From Trametes villosa (lineage: Eukaryota; Basidiomycota; Agaricomycetes; Polyporales; Polyporaceae), in contig PUDQ02000113.1 in NCBI GenBank assembly GCA_002964805.2, positions 186,001 through 250,000 of the forward strand: 64,000 bases of DNA. The letters run 5' to 3'. The notes beneath the pieces are model-generated. The model was not told where the DNA came from and searched no databases. It saw only the letters and a list, made by a program, of their open reading frames with translations. A program made the translations under genes and the position numbers. The first letter of the stretch is position 1. Every line of letters begins with the position of its first letter. This document shows positions 10,077-19,442 of the stretch, piece by piece.

Positions 10077-11565
10077 ATGCTATCTAGCCGGAACACATTG
10101 CGCTGGTGCCTGTCGCGAAGAACGGCACTCTCGCGCTACTTCAGCTCTCCGGCGGCCACTACGCCCAGTCACTCAATCTATGTATCGGAGTCTGCGGACC
10201 CATACTTTAACCTTACGTTTGAGGATTGGTATGTGACAGTCATTACTACGTGTGTCAGGGATATCCGCTCATGAATTGCTTGCGTACCAGGTTATTCCGG
10301 CACAAGCACCCGGAACAGCCGCTGCTCCTGCTGTACCGGGACAACCCCTGCGTGGTCATAGGTCGCAATCAGAATCCTTGGAAGGAGGTCAACCTGCGCG
10401 CGTCGCGCCAGACCGGTATTCCGTTCATTCGCAGGCATAGTGGGGGAGGCACGGTGTACCATGTACGTGTCCCTTCGTACATCCCCCGCGCGCGATTGAC
10501 AAACGTGGTGTCCGACAGGACTTGGGCAACACGAACTTCTCAATACACCTGCCCCGAGCATCATTTGACCGGCACGCGACCGCTCAGGTGGTTATGAAGG
10601 CCGTGCGAGCTATGGGCGTGGACGCGAACGTGAACGACCGCAATGACATCTGCGTGGGGAAGGAGAAGATACGTGTTCTCCTGATTATACTGCGAGGCCT
10701 GCCCAAGCTCACTAGCGGCCATCTCTACGTGTCAGGGTCTGCGTACAAGATCGTGAAAGACCGCGCATACCACCACGGCACCATGCTCATCTCCACGCGA
10801 CTAGACACCCTCGGCGAGCTCCTGCGGTCCAACAAGGTGCGTGCGGCCCGCATCCCGCAGCATTCCCTTCACTTCACTCAAGAGCAGTGATGCAGGACAC
10901 GATGGAAACGCGCGGCGTCGCGTCCGTGCGGTCGCCCGTGTGCAACCTCCAGCAATATCACGCCAATGTGAGCCACGAAGGGTTCGTGCGAACTATGGTC
11001 GAGGCCTTCCGGCACGCGTATGGCGTGGACGAGGAGGTGCGTCGACCGTTTCTTGTGCGTTGGCTCAATCCGTGATACCTTTGAACAGGTACAGGTCATA
11101 CGAGATACGGACGGATTCCGGAACGTCGAGTATATTCGACGAGGGATGGAAGAACTGAAGGCAAGTCGAAGGGTTAGCTGGCGCACTTTCTGCGCTGACT
11201 GTCTTTCCTCCTCTCAGACATGGGACTGGGCGTTCGGGCAGACACCAGAGTTCACATACAAGATCGAGAAGAAGTTCGCCTGGGGACAGCTGGTGCGTGC
11301 ATCTCGTGTTGCCTGCTGGACGGACATTAACGCATATCGCTAGGCGGCCGAATTTCGATCGAAACATGGGGTTATCTTGTCATGCACCTTCGGTCAGATC
11401 GAGGGAGAGGGTTCGACATTGAGGCAGTCACTTGAAGGGCTGGCAGCCAGCCTCGCCGGACAGAAGTATGGGTCCGTGGATGAGGATGCCATTGCTCTTG
11501 CTGGGAAGGGAGACGACCGGGTAGCACAGGTCTGGCAGTGGCTGAGGTCGGAGATGGATGATTGA
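10077..11565 (+). CDS. AIM22: Mitochondrial lipoate-protein ligase / lipoyltransferase (LplA-like)
   Basis: Attaches lipoyl groups to E2 subunits and the glycine cleavage H protein in mitochondria. The start MLSSRNTLRWCLSRRTALSR at 10077 is a presequence rich in Arg and Ser. The catalytic fold shows YVSESADPYFNLTFEDW, then LLLYRDNPCVVIGRNQNPW, the signature RRHSGGGTVYHDLGN, NDICVGKEKI and SGSAYKIVKDRAYHHGTML, which contains the conserved Lys. A small C-terminal domain follows over several tiny exons (TWDWAFGQTPEFTYKIEKKF) and ends WLRSEMDD. At least seven introns. Approximately 400 residues. The YKIVKDRAYHHGT motif is the strongest evidence. The start was chosen for its targeting character; upstream codons lack an ATG. 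Confidence 0.9.
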
Positions 11566-11645
11566 CGGGCTTGTAGTTCCTGTTCTGTGCGCAATCTATC
11601 GTCCGGGTCGAAAGCAGCTCGAGTACGGGTGTATGCTCTAATACA

Positions 11646-12080
11646 TTATGAGGCTCGCTCGGTGTACCAGGCGCTGTTCGTCTCGAACTCTGCTGGAGCG
11701 AATGGCTCTGTCTGTACGAGACACCCAGTTCAGGTGACAGGTTGGTAGAAAAGGGGAACGATACACGCACCGACTGCCCCCGTTTATGCCCCGTCAACCG
11801 CTGGTCCCTGTCCATCATCATATCGTCCCAAGCATCCACATTGTAGCGCACGGGCTAGAGGAAGGAACCGTAGCATTCAAAATATGCACATAATGAGGAC
11901 CTTTGAGGCACATACCTTGCCCTGGTTTTGGAGCCGCTTCGAGGTGTTCAAGAGCGTGCCTGCGGCACCGAACATGGTGGTGACCAGGGCTGTATGCAAC
12001 GCGGTCAACGAGTTGTCGCCCTTTTGTGTGAGGCGAGATGTCTTACCGAAAGGAATGAGTGCTTCCCAAGGGACCGGCAT
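11646..12080 (-). CDS. NDUFA1: Complex I subunit NDUFA1 (MWFE homologue), four tiny exons
   Basis: Small single-pass accessory subunit of mitochondrial complex I. Exon 1 is 34 bases (MPVPWEALIPF from 12080). Exon 2 gives ALVTTMFGAAGTLLNTSKRL, the membrane helix and its basic border. Exon 3 gives VRYNVDAWDDMMMDRDQRLT and exon 4 TEPFAPAEFETNSAWYTERA before TAA at 11646. The exons of 34, 74, 84 and 66 bases sum to 86 codons with consistent phase and GT-AG borders. The sequence fits the fungal form of the MWFE family: membrane helix followed by a D-W-D-x-M-M-x-R-D-x-R-L region. It is easily missed because no exon exceeds 84 bases. Lies convergent to the lipoate ligase gene, 80 bases away. Confidence 0.85.
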
Positions 12081-12521
12081 GGCGAATGGTCTGGTTGTGC
12101 CTAGTGGCTGCTTGGGAACGCGCTGCACCGTGACGCCCAGCGTGAGCGGCGGAGGTTTGTTTGCGCATGTTATAATCCGAAGCCTCCGTCCAAATGCGGC
12201 TCGACGATTCAACGCCCGGCATCACCCAATGGGAAGCGGACGAAATCGAACGCGACCACCAGCCTGTTGTAGCTGCGAGAATACGTTGATACTGTACATA
12301 TTCACTCGTAGAAATCCTCTGGTGCTGCATCACTTGACTTTCGGGCATTTCAACGTATGAACGAGCTGTTTGTAGTGTCCCTGAGCTCGCTAACAGTATG
12401 ATTACACGATACTACAGTACTACATACACACAATGATGAAACCGTATCAAAGAATAACCCACATACAACACTGGCCGGCTACTAGCAATGTCAAGAGTAA
12501 TACCTATAATACTAAGATGCC
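12081..12521. promoter_or_regulatory. Intergenic, promoter of NDUFA1 and 3' end of the LRR-like gene
   Basis: About 440 bases, AT-richer near 12290-12500. No RNA gene or supported ORF. Confidence 0.35.
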
Positions 12522-13835
12522 CTACTTGAATGCAAGATCGCACCGCACCCCCAGCCTCAATAGGGCGTTCTTCCGATACGTCAGCTCCTCCTCCTGGCCG
12601 CGCACCCGATCTGCGCTGAGCACCATTAATATCTTGAACTTGGCAAGGTCGGTGACGCCAGCGGCCTGGCGGCGCTCCAGACACTCCCTAGCCCCCATAA
12701 TCACCCTGCTCCCATATCTACCGCGCACGCCCAGGGACCTCAGCTTCGGGCAGGGGAACCATGGCGGCGCCCCATTGGTGGTAATGTCCGAGATCCCGAG
12801 TGCAGAGAGTAGGGGCAGGCGATCGGGGGAGTGATTCCCGCGGTCGTCAAACTCCAAGTGCGTCAGCCCCGGCAGGGCCAAGAACGCCGCGCGCCAGGCA
12901 TCGATCGTCACTTCGGTGAAGTCCCCGATGAAGGAGGCGATATGAGCGGGGGAGTTGCCAAAGATGCGGCCGACGTTCCGGAGGATAGATTCGTATAGGC
13001 CGCTGCGCGACATGGCTCCGAGTTGGGGCTCGGCGTCCACGTCGATCTCGATGATGAGCCTGCTTTTGTGGGGCGTTGTGCCGACGACTCGGTAGGTGCT
13101 ACCGATTTGAAGCACCTCTACGGCCTTGACCTCTCTGAGGATAGAGAGGGTGCGCCTATCCAAAGGCAGAGCCACGGCGAACGTAGCTCCGAAGTCGGCC
13201 CGGTAGTTGCCCTTCCGAATGTCTACGACGATGTAGTGGTTCGTTGTAGCGGGCGCTTCGAGATACTCCAGGAGCAAAGCGACGGCCCAAGGTGTGTCCG
13301 AGATGGTCAGGTCCTTGAGCGACCGGAAAACGACCGGCGTACGGGGCGTTCCTGCCAGTATGGCGTTGCCGTAGTTGTGTATCTTGAGCGACTCGAGGCG
13401 GGGGCAGCTGGCCATCGCGGCGAGAAACTGAGGCACCGGCAGGCACCGCTCGACGCCCGGGTAGTCTTTGAGGGACAAGTGGCATAGATTAGGCAGGAAT
13501 GGAGCCGTCAGGTTCGTGCGTACGCCGGCGAGGCATAGTGCTTCTAGTGCTGGGAAGCGTTTCACGGGGATGTCGATGATGGTGGGATGGGCGGCCTTCC
13601 CGTCAGTCGGATGCTGGACTGCGATATCGAGATGCTTCAGCCGTGGCATATTCTTCGACAGCACCGTAAGGATCTGTACACGTTCGTGCGGGGTGGCTGC
13701 ATGGTAGGAAACGGCGTTCGCGTGCTCCAATAGACGTGGGAGATCCGGTGCACGAGCGGATGAGAGCTCCTCGGTAAGGACACTGCCATCGGTCAATCTG
13801 ACGGAGTACTTGGAAACTGGCGTCGGCGTAGACAT
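12522..13835 (-). CDS. LRR-like hypothetical protein, intronless, of the basidiomycete F-box/LRR type but without an F-box
   Basis: Single uninterrupted frame of 437 residues, unusual here where most genes have introns. The start MSTPTPVSKYSVRLTDGSVL is at 13835. Repeated LRR-like elements follow: MPRLKHLDIAVQ, FPALEALCLAGV, LPNLCHLSLKDYPGVE, CPRLESLKIHNYGN, FRSLKDLTISDT, LPGLTHLEFDDRGNHS and CPKLRSLGVRGRYGS. This architecture is common in Agaricomycete F-box/LRR expansions, but I find no F-box helix set at the N-terminus. It could be an F-box gene whose first exon lies further upstream, or an LRR-only relative. Role unknown; substrate recognition for an SCF ligase would be the default guess. 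Confidence 0.62.
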   Translation of the reverse strand: MSTPTPVSKYSVRLTDGSVLTEELSSARAPDLPRLLEHANAVSYHAATPHERVQILTVLSKNMPRLKHLDIAVQHPTDGKAAHPTIIDIPVKRFPALEALCLAGVRTNLTAPFLPNLCHLSLKDYPGVERCLPVPQFLAAMASCPRLESLKIHNYGNAILAGTPRTPVVFRSLKDLTISDTPWAVALLLEYLEAPATTNHYIVVDIRKGNYRADFGATFAVALPLDRRTLSILREVKAVEVLQIGSTYRVVGTTPHKSRLIIEIDVDAEPQLGAMSRSGLYESILRNVGRIFGNSPAHIASFIGDFTEVTIDAWRAAFLALPGLTHLEFDDRGNHSPDRLPLLSALGISDITTNGAPPWFPCPKLRSLGVRGRYGSRVIMGARECLERRQAAGVTDLAKFKILMVLSADRVRGQEEELTYRKNALLRLGVRCDLAFK

Positions 13836-14393
13836 AGTGCCTTATCTGCGGTGGTATTTGCATGTCAACAACCGGCATTCTGACTGTTAGGATGGAATGG
13901 TACGTACCTTCAGTTGCTCGTTGGGATATGAAGGGCAGTTTCTGAGTGAATGGGACGGAGGGATGAATGTTTCACTGCACACCGTTCCCCGTACTTATAC
14001 ATCATACACACAAAGAGCCACAGCTTTGCTCTCTCAGTGTCAAGCGCTCTTGCATGGGCACGCTTTGCCGGAGTGTTCTGCCTTGGCCCTGGGGCTGGAT
14101 GGCAGACCAAGAGCGCAGTGTGAGACGCGCTATGGTAGCGCCAAGGAGTGGGAGCTTAGACATTCGCGGGTTAAGCGAAGACTGTCACGGTGTTGTCTGA
14201 GGGCGCCCGGCGCGCACAGTGTGTATGGTTCCAAGCGAGCAGACGCCAGGAGCCTCGATGGTACATGTTTATGCTTGTTAGGATCCAAAGCCTCCGCCTT
14301 CCTTTTCCATCTCCTTTCCGTCATCTGTTTGGGTCCATCAGTCCCTACGCGCCCGGTAAACAGTGCGCCTGGTCCGTGCGCCCCGCCCCGCCG

Positions 14394-14400
14394 TATATAA
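14394..14400 (+). promoter_or_regulatory. TATA box of the U2 snRNA gene
   Basis: TATATAA lies 21-27 bases before the inferred U2 5' end, the expected spacing for a TATA-directed start. The rest of the 13836-14420 interval shows no coding sequence. Confidence 0.6.
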
Positions 14401-14420
14401 CCCGTGCTCGCGCATCGTGA

Positions 14421-14606
14421 ATCCTTACCACTCTGGCCTTTTGGCTTAGATCAAGTGTAGTATCTGTTCTTAATAGTTTAACCACTATTATGGGGCCACC
14501 GGCCCCATTATTGGTTATCTAATTTTTGCCGCCCCTGTCCCCTGGGCTCTGCTTGCAACCCGGGGGCGCGATGACCTTGCCACTGCAGTACCGGCTTGCG
14601 TCGTCG
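14421..14606 (+). ncRNA. U2: U2 spliceosomal snRNA
   Basis: The strongly conserved U2 core is present almost unchanged. Stem-loop I region GGCCTTTTGGCTTAGATCAA is at about 14435-14454, followed by the branch-site recognition segment GTGTAGTATCTGTTCTTA. Stem-loop IIa/b is TAATAGTTTAACCACTATTA, a G/C hairpin GGGGCC-ACC-GGCCCC follows, and the Sm site is AATTTTTG at 14521-14528. After it come two 3' stem-loops, one closed by CCCCTGGG/CCCGGGGG and one with the U2-type loop CTGCAGTACC. The 5' end is set at ATCCTTACC by homology and TATA spacing; the 3' end is approximate. It pairs with intron branch points in the spliceosome. Confidence 0.95.
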
Positions 14607-15064
14607 GGGGATCCGCTTGTCTTTCTGTGCTGCCTTGGGACCGGTCATTCGACTGGAAGCTCGGTATTTCAGATGGATGAAGTGGCGTTGGCCTCTGGTT
14701 GTCTTCGGTCTCGATTGTAACGGTTCATGTGATGACTCTATCCGGCGCGATATATAGACCATGGTAATGGAGCTCCCAACGTAGGCGGACCTTCGGTGCA
14801 ATGTGCTACGCGGTACTATGCACGCAGATGAGGAGCATTGCAAGTCCCGAGGGTTGGGACGTGGATTCCTGCAGACGACACTACCGGAACCGAAGGCATT
14901 GCGGTGGATCATGTAACGAGCGGGCTGCTTCAGAATTGTGTTTGTATGCGATAATTTACAATGTGATCGTGTGCGATATAAGATGCGTATGCTGGGAAGA
15001 TGCGGGGAGGATGCGACGTATGTGCTCGATAAAATGCGTGGAACTCTACCTTTCTCTCTCCTCC
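14607..15064. other. Intergenic, between U2 and the REEP-like gene
   Basis: About 460 bases. It probably includes the U2 3' processing signal and the 3' end of the minus-strand gene. Long reading frames crossing it also run through U2 and are not credible. Confidence 0.5.
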
Positions 15065-17090
15065 TCAATCCGCCTTCGTGACCTGGCCTGCAGGGACAGC
15101 AGCCGCTTTCCGCGTGGTCGGCCTCGTAGAAGTCGCGCTCGGCTTCTTCGCCAACCGGGGTGGCTCCTTGGACGCCGCCGCGATGCGAGACGAGGGCTGC
15201 CTGCTCGGAGCTGGGCGGCTGGTGGACCTCGAGGTAGATCGGGAGGGAGCCTCTCGGATGGTACGCTCGCTGTCTTTGCGTTGAGGCTTTGGGCGAGCGA
15301 CGCGGCCGCCGGTAGTCTTCTGCCTCTTCGTGTCCACTGCCGGCTCGTCGCCAGCGGCCTCTTCGCCAGCATCGACTTCGTCAGTCGCGGTAGCAGCTGC
15401 CGAGCCCACTGCCTTCCCGCGCTGTCGGCCAATAGTCGTCGAACGGGAGGAGGTCCGAGTGGAAGGGATGCGCGAGGCGATCTTCGCCTTCTTGGGGGAG
15501 ACGCGGATGCTGAACCTCGCGTTGTCCTCGGCGTAACGCGGCAAGCGCCTCTTGCGCCCAGCCAGAGAGGCCGCGTCGGGGACGGAGGAAAGCGCAGTAG
15601 ACGAGATGGACTCCGCCCGGGTGCGGAGGGAGGAGCCGTTGTCCGTAGTACTCAAGGTCGTCGACTGGCTGATACAGCTGTCAATCGACGTCGTGAAAGC
15701 GATGGCGGAGGGCGGGGGAGTGAGCATCTCATCGTCCGAGAACATGCCTTCTGGTGCACCGACTCTGTTGCGATGCGGCGTCCGGAGCGTCACGTCGAAA
15801 TCGTCCTCGTCTTCGTCTTCGTAGTCCATGTCGCTGTCCGCGCCCTCGTCGACGCTCATCTCCGACGCGTCGTGTGTGCCGTCGGTCGTGTGTCCTGTCG
15901 TGGAAGAATCTGTGTGTTCTGGTGTTTGAACTGGTTGAACCCCTTGCGTGTGGTTTTCGTCGCTCAAGTCGCCAGCGGAGCCGGGGTTCCGGGGCTCACG
16001 CGGCAACAGGAGCGACTGGCGAAAATCCTGCCGGGTCTCGGGGTGAACGTCGTTCTCGTCGTCTGACTCTTCCGCAATCCCAGTGAAGCTCGACGGGCGC
16101 ACGGGTCGTGGGGCTACGATGGAAGGCTCGGCAGAGGGTAGACGGGATGACGCGGGGAGAGGGGTGGGAGGGTACGCAGCAGGAAACGCAGGGTACTGTC
16201 TCCATTCGTCGACGACACCAGGAGCCTGACGCTCGTGTGGAGGAGGCGTCGGAAGGCCAGAGTGGGGGTTCAAGGATGATTCATCGGCGTATGCCGAAGC
16301 TGGAGGGTGCCAGATCTGATGCGTAGGAGTGGACGCGCCCGAGGGGATGAAACCAGAGCGTGTCTGCCGTACGGAGCCAGTGGAGACATCGCGCTGAGCA
16401 GCAGGCCGCGGATCTCCGTTCGCCTCCGAGACGTAGGCGCGGTGGGCAGTCGGGCGACCACCTGCACGGGGAGCATCTGGATGCCACGAGTTCACGTCGA
16501 CATCGGGAGGGTCCAGAGCAGAGGTCCATCGGCGATAGAAGTCTCGTACGTGTTGGATCGGGATGGAGGCGACTAGTATGAGCAGATCGCCGACAGAGGA
16601 CAGTCCATCGAACAGAGCATCCAGAGGCGTGGTGTAGGGCTTGATGAGAGGACGGATGAGGTGGAGGAATATCGGCTCAGCTCCCTACACGCGGTAACAG
16701 GTCAGATCGGTAAACCGCCTGTGGCAGAACAATCGCGACAGACCTTTGCGCGGGTGATGAGGAAGAACAATATCACTAAGGACTTAATCTCGTTGTAGAA
16801 GGGGATGAATAGCCACAAGAGCGTCTCGACCCATCGTTCGTACAACGTGAAGCATACCTGGCAGACGATTAGCATACACGCGCATTCCTGTCACACGACC
16901 GAACTGAACTCACCCAAACGATCCATACGGTCATCACGCCCTTCATCGCGCGTTTGCGCTGGCTCATCGCGCGTGCACTGGGTTGTCCGCCATTCCGCGC
17001 CGATGGAGGGGGTAGTCGGAGGACCTTGAAGGTGTCAAAGATGTTGACGAAGACATAGGCCAGCCGGAGAACCGGGACCACGAGCGGCAT
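15065..17090 (-). CDS. REEP/DP1/HVA22-family membrane protein with a long disordered C-terminal tail
   Basis: The N-terminal part is a TB2/DP1/HVA22 (Yop1-like) hairpin domain that shapes tubular ER. The start MPLVVPVLRLAYVFVNIFDT is at 17090. Then come KRAMKGVMTVWIVW, the family motif YERWVETLLWLFIPFYNEIK in the next exon, SLVILFFLITRAKGAEPIF, and HLIRPLIKPYTTPLDALFDG. Introns fall near 16918-16865 and 16740-16690. From about 16500 a single exon of roughly 470 codons encodes a Ser/Pro/acidic tail. It includes DSDMDYEDEDEDDFDV, a basic patch GRKRRLPRYAEDNARF, SPKKAKIASR and Arg-Ser repeats (RSTSRSTSRP). Yeast Yop1 has about 180 residues, so the tail more than triples the length. Tail function is unknown. 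Confidence 0.75.
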
Positions 17091-17538
17091 GGCTCAAAGC
17101 AATATAACTGAGAGCACTGGACACGTCAGACGCCAAATATTCTCCAGGTTCGAGTCTTCCGGCAGGGCTGCCGTCTGTGTTCAAAACCGAACTGGCGCGA
17201 CGAGGGCGATGTTCTGAGGGTGCTCCACGAAAGCAGAGGAGCTGGCGGAGAGTCGACGACAACGACGAGAACGTGGTGGTGAGCAGGAGGAAGAGGCGGG
17301 CGGCAAGGTGCGTAGAAATACGACGGACGTCGGTGGCGGATGCCGTTCGCCAGGCAAGCGCGTCCGACGCGTGCCCTCCGCGAGGCTGCACGCGCCGGCT
17401 TACGTAACGCGTTTTGCTGCCTCCCGCCACAGCCCCCGCTCGCCGCTCTTGCCACCGTCGGTGACCTCACTCCCAACGCGCTGGGCATCCTCCTCGCAGC
17501 TCTCGTCTGGCAAACTTAGGCAACCACTAGGAGACACC
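17091..17538. promoter_or_regulatory. Divergent promoter region of the REEP-like gene and BUD31
   Basis: About 450 bases between two head-to-head start codons. Any regulatory sequence must serve both. No TATA box close to either start; frames in it look non-coding. Confidence 0.4.
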
Positions 17539-18207
17539 ATGCCGAAGATTCGCACGTCGAGGACTAAGAAGCCGCCAGAGGGCTACGAGGACATCGAGGA
17601 GGTAGGTCCCGGTGGCGAACATGCATGAGAGTCGCGCGCGTCCTCACAGGGTGTTACAGATCCTCGACGACTATGCAAAGAAGATGCGGGATGCGGAGAA
17701 CGAGTCTCACGAAGGAAAGCGCAAGACAGAGTCGCTATGGCCCATCATGCGTATATCCCACACTCGTTCCCGGTACATCTACGAGCTGTACTACAAGCGC
17801 GAGGCCATCAGCAAGGAGCTGTATGACTGGCTTCTCAAGGAGGGGTACGCGGATGCCAAGTGCGTACATGCTCTCCTCGTGGAATTTTGTACCCTCTGAC
17901 CCCTCACGCAGTCTCATTGCAAAGTGGAAGAAGCCCGGCTACGAGAAGTTGTGCTGCTTGCGATGCATCCAGACCAGGGTAAGCTCTCATTCCCTCCTAC
18001 GCATATACGCACGCTGATGTCTTTGTCGCTTAGGACATGAACTACCAAGGGTCTACGTGCATCTGCCGAGTACCCAAGGCCCAGCTCAGGCAGGGCACGG
18101 TGGTCGAATGTGTTCACTGTGGTATGTTCCCAACCGCGCACGGCGTCTACTACCTTACATGCTGACTCTCTTCCGCAGGCTGTCGCGGATGCAGCTCGGA
18201 CTCATGA
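17539..18207 (+). CDS. BUD31: Pre-mRNA splicing factor BUD31 (G10 protein, Cwc14)
   Basis: Small zinc-binding spliceosome component of the activated complex. The start [20 protein letters not shown] matches the family exactly in spacing. Exon 2 gives [40 protein letters not shown] and [19 protein letters not shown]. Later exons give [38 protein letters not shown] and [14 protein letters not shown] before TGA at 18207. The Cys clusters CCLRC, CIC and CVHCGCRGC are the three zinc-knot ligand groups. Four introns; about 150 residues, the normal size. The last exon supplies only about nine codons. Confidence 0.95.
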
Positions 18208-19442
18208 TGATTTCTGTATTGCTATCTCATCTGCTGTGGCGCTTATGGGTGTACCTCTAGAACGGTATCCTCCTATTGCGTATTGTTCCGTTGTAATACT
18301 ACTATTCATGATCTTGAAGCGGGCATCTCGCTCTTTTAGCACGGGGCTGCGAACACGATTGACATGCTGTTGCGTTGGCCTATCCGCTGCTTTCAGCGTA
18401 TCGGTATACGGTCGATGCCTGAACAGGTACCTGGTATGCCCCGCACTCAAAGTCGACAGTAGCCATTTGTTGTAACAAGTCCAGACGAACTTGCTGTGTC
18501 GCAAGACACTTCAAGCCCCTTGCCGACCACTACTGGTCGATGTTGCGTGCGTATACATACCAATAATGATTTCCTCGACGACGCAGTCCGTCCGTGCAAC
18601 GACTATTCGATAAGTGGCCGTGGCGTTCGACCTGCCATTATTGTGCTACACAGCGCCGATGCTCGAGCTCTGGACGTTGCGGCGCGATTGCGTGGTAAGC
18701 CCCCTCAGAACCCGGAGCTTGTGAGGTCCGTCCGTAGTACTAGCACTGATGCACTGGTGATGCTGCAAATCTGGTTAGATCCACATATGCCCTGCGGGTG
18801 CTCATGGCGAAAAGTTAGACAGTCAGTCCCCTGCAGCTCTTGCGGAGAACTCATCCATTAATCCTATCGCACGACGAATATGATGGTAGACAAACTGCGG
18901 GATTTACGACAATTCACTTGTACCGCAATTCCAAGCCACACGCAAGCTAGGTCGTAGGGAATGAATCAATGACATACACTATGTGTCTCTATCACATGGT
19001 CATCCTAGACGTTCCGTGCGAATGTCGAGCCAGATAAGCTTCAAGATTGGGCTTGTGGCAGCGCGCGGGGTGGAAGAGGCTGGAGCGCCGAAACTCTTCT
19101 CGCTACCAGCTCCAGGTCGACTGTGGTCCTAATCTTGCTGTCGACTTGCTGTGCCGTAGATTCGAGTCCCGGCGTCGCCGTGGTTGTCCTGCCGCTGCGC
19201 AGCCAGAGTGGAGCTCAAATTCACAAGGACACCGACTGTACTGCCAAGCATGCGGTGGCGGGCCAAGACGCAAGAGGCACGCCAGCCACATTTGGGTGTG
19301 CAGTGATGTCGGATATCATGTACATAGCCGCCCAGGCCCCAGATGTATACCTCCTGTCCGCGCCCATTTCAATTTCCTCTCTGTCCTCTGCTCTCTCACC
19401 TCACCCTAGTGCTAGAGACGCGGTCCATAGGACACTGACGAC
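18208..19442. other. 1.2 kb intergenic region without a supported gene
   Basis: Lies between BUD31 and KHA1 on the same strand. Frames of up to about 125 codons exist on the plus strand but have no recognisable motif, poor codon character and no matching splice partners. I found no tRNA cloverleaf or snRNA core. The last 200 bases probably hold the KHA1 promoter. Confidence 0.45.

Noticed and set aside
14508..15068. Minus-strand 186-codon reading frame
   Set aside because: It runs antisense through the U2 snRNA gene and has no motif; the RNA gene explains the sequence.
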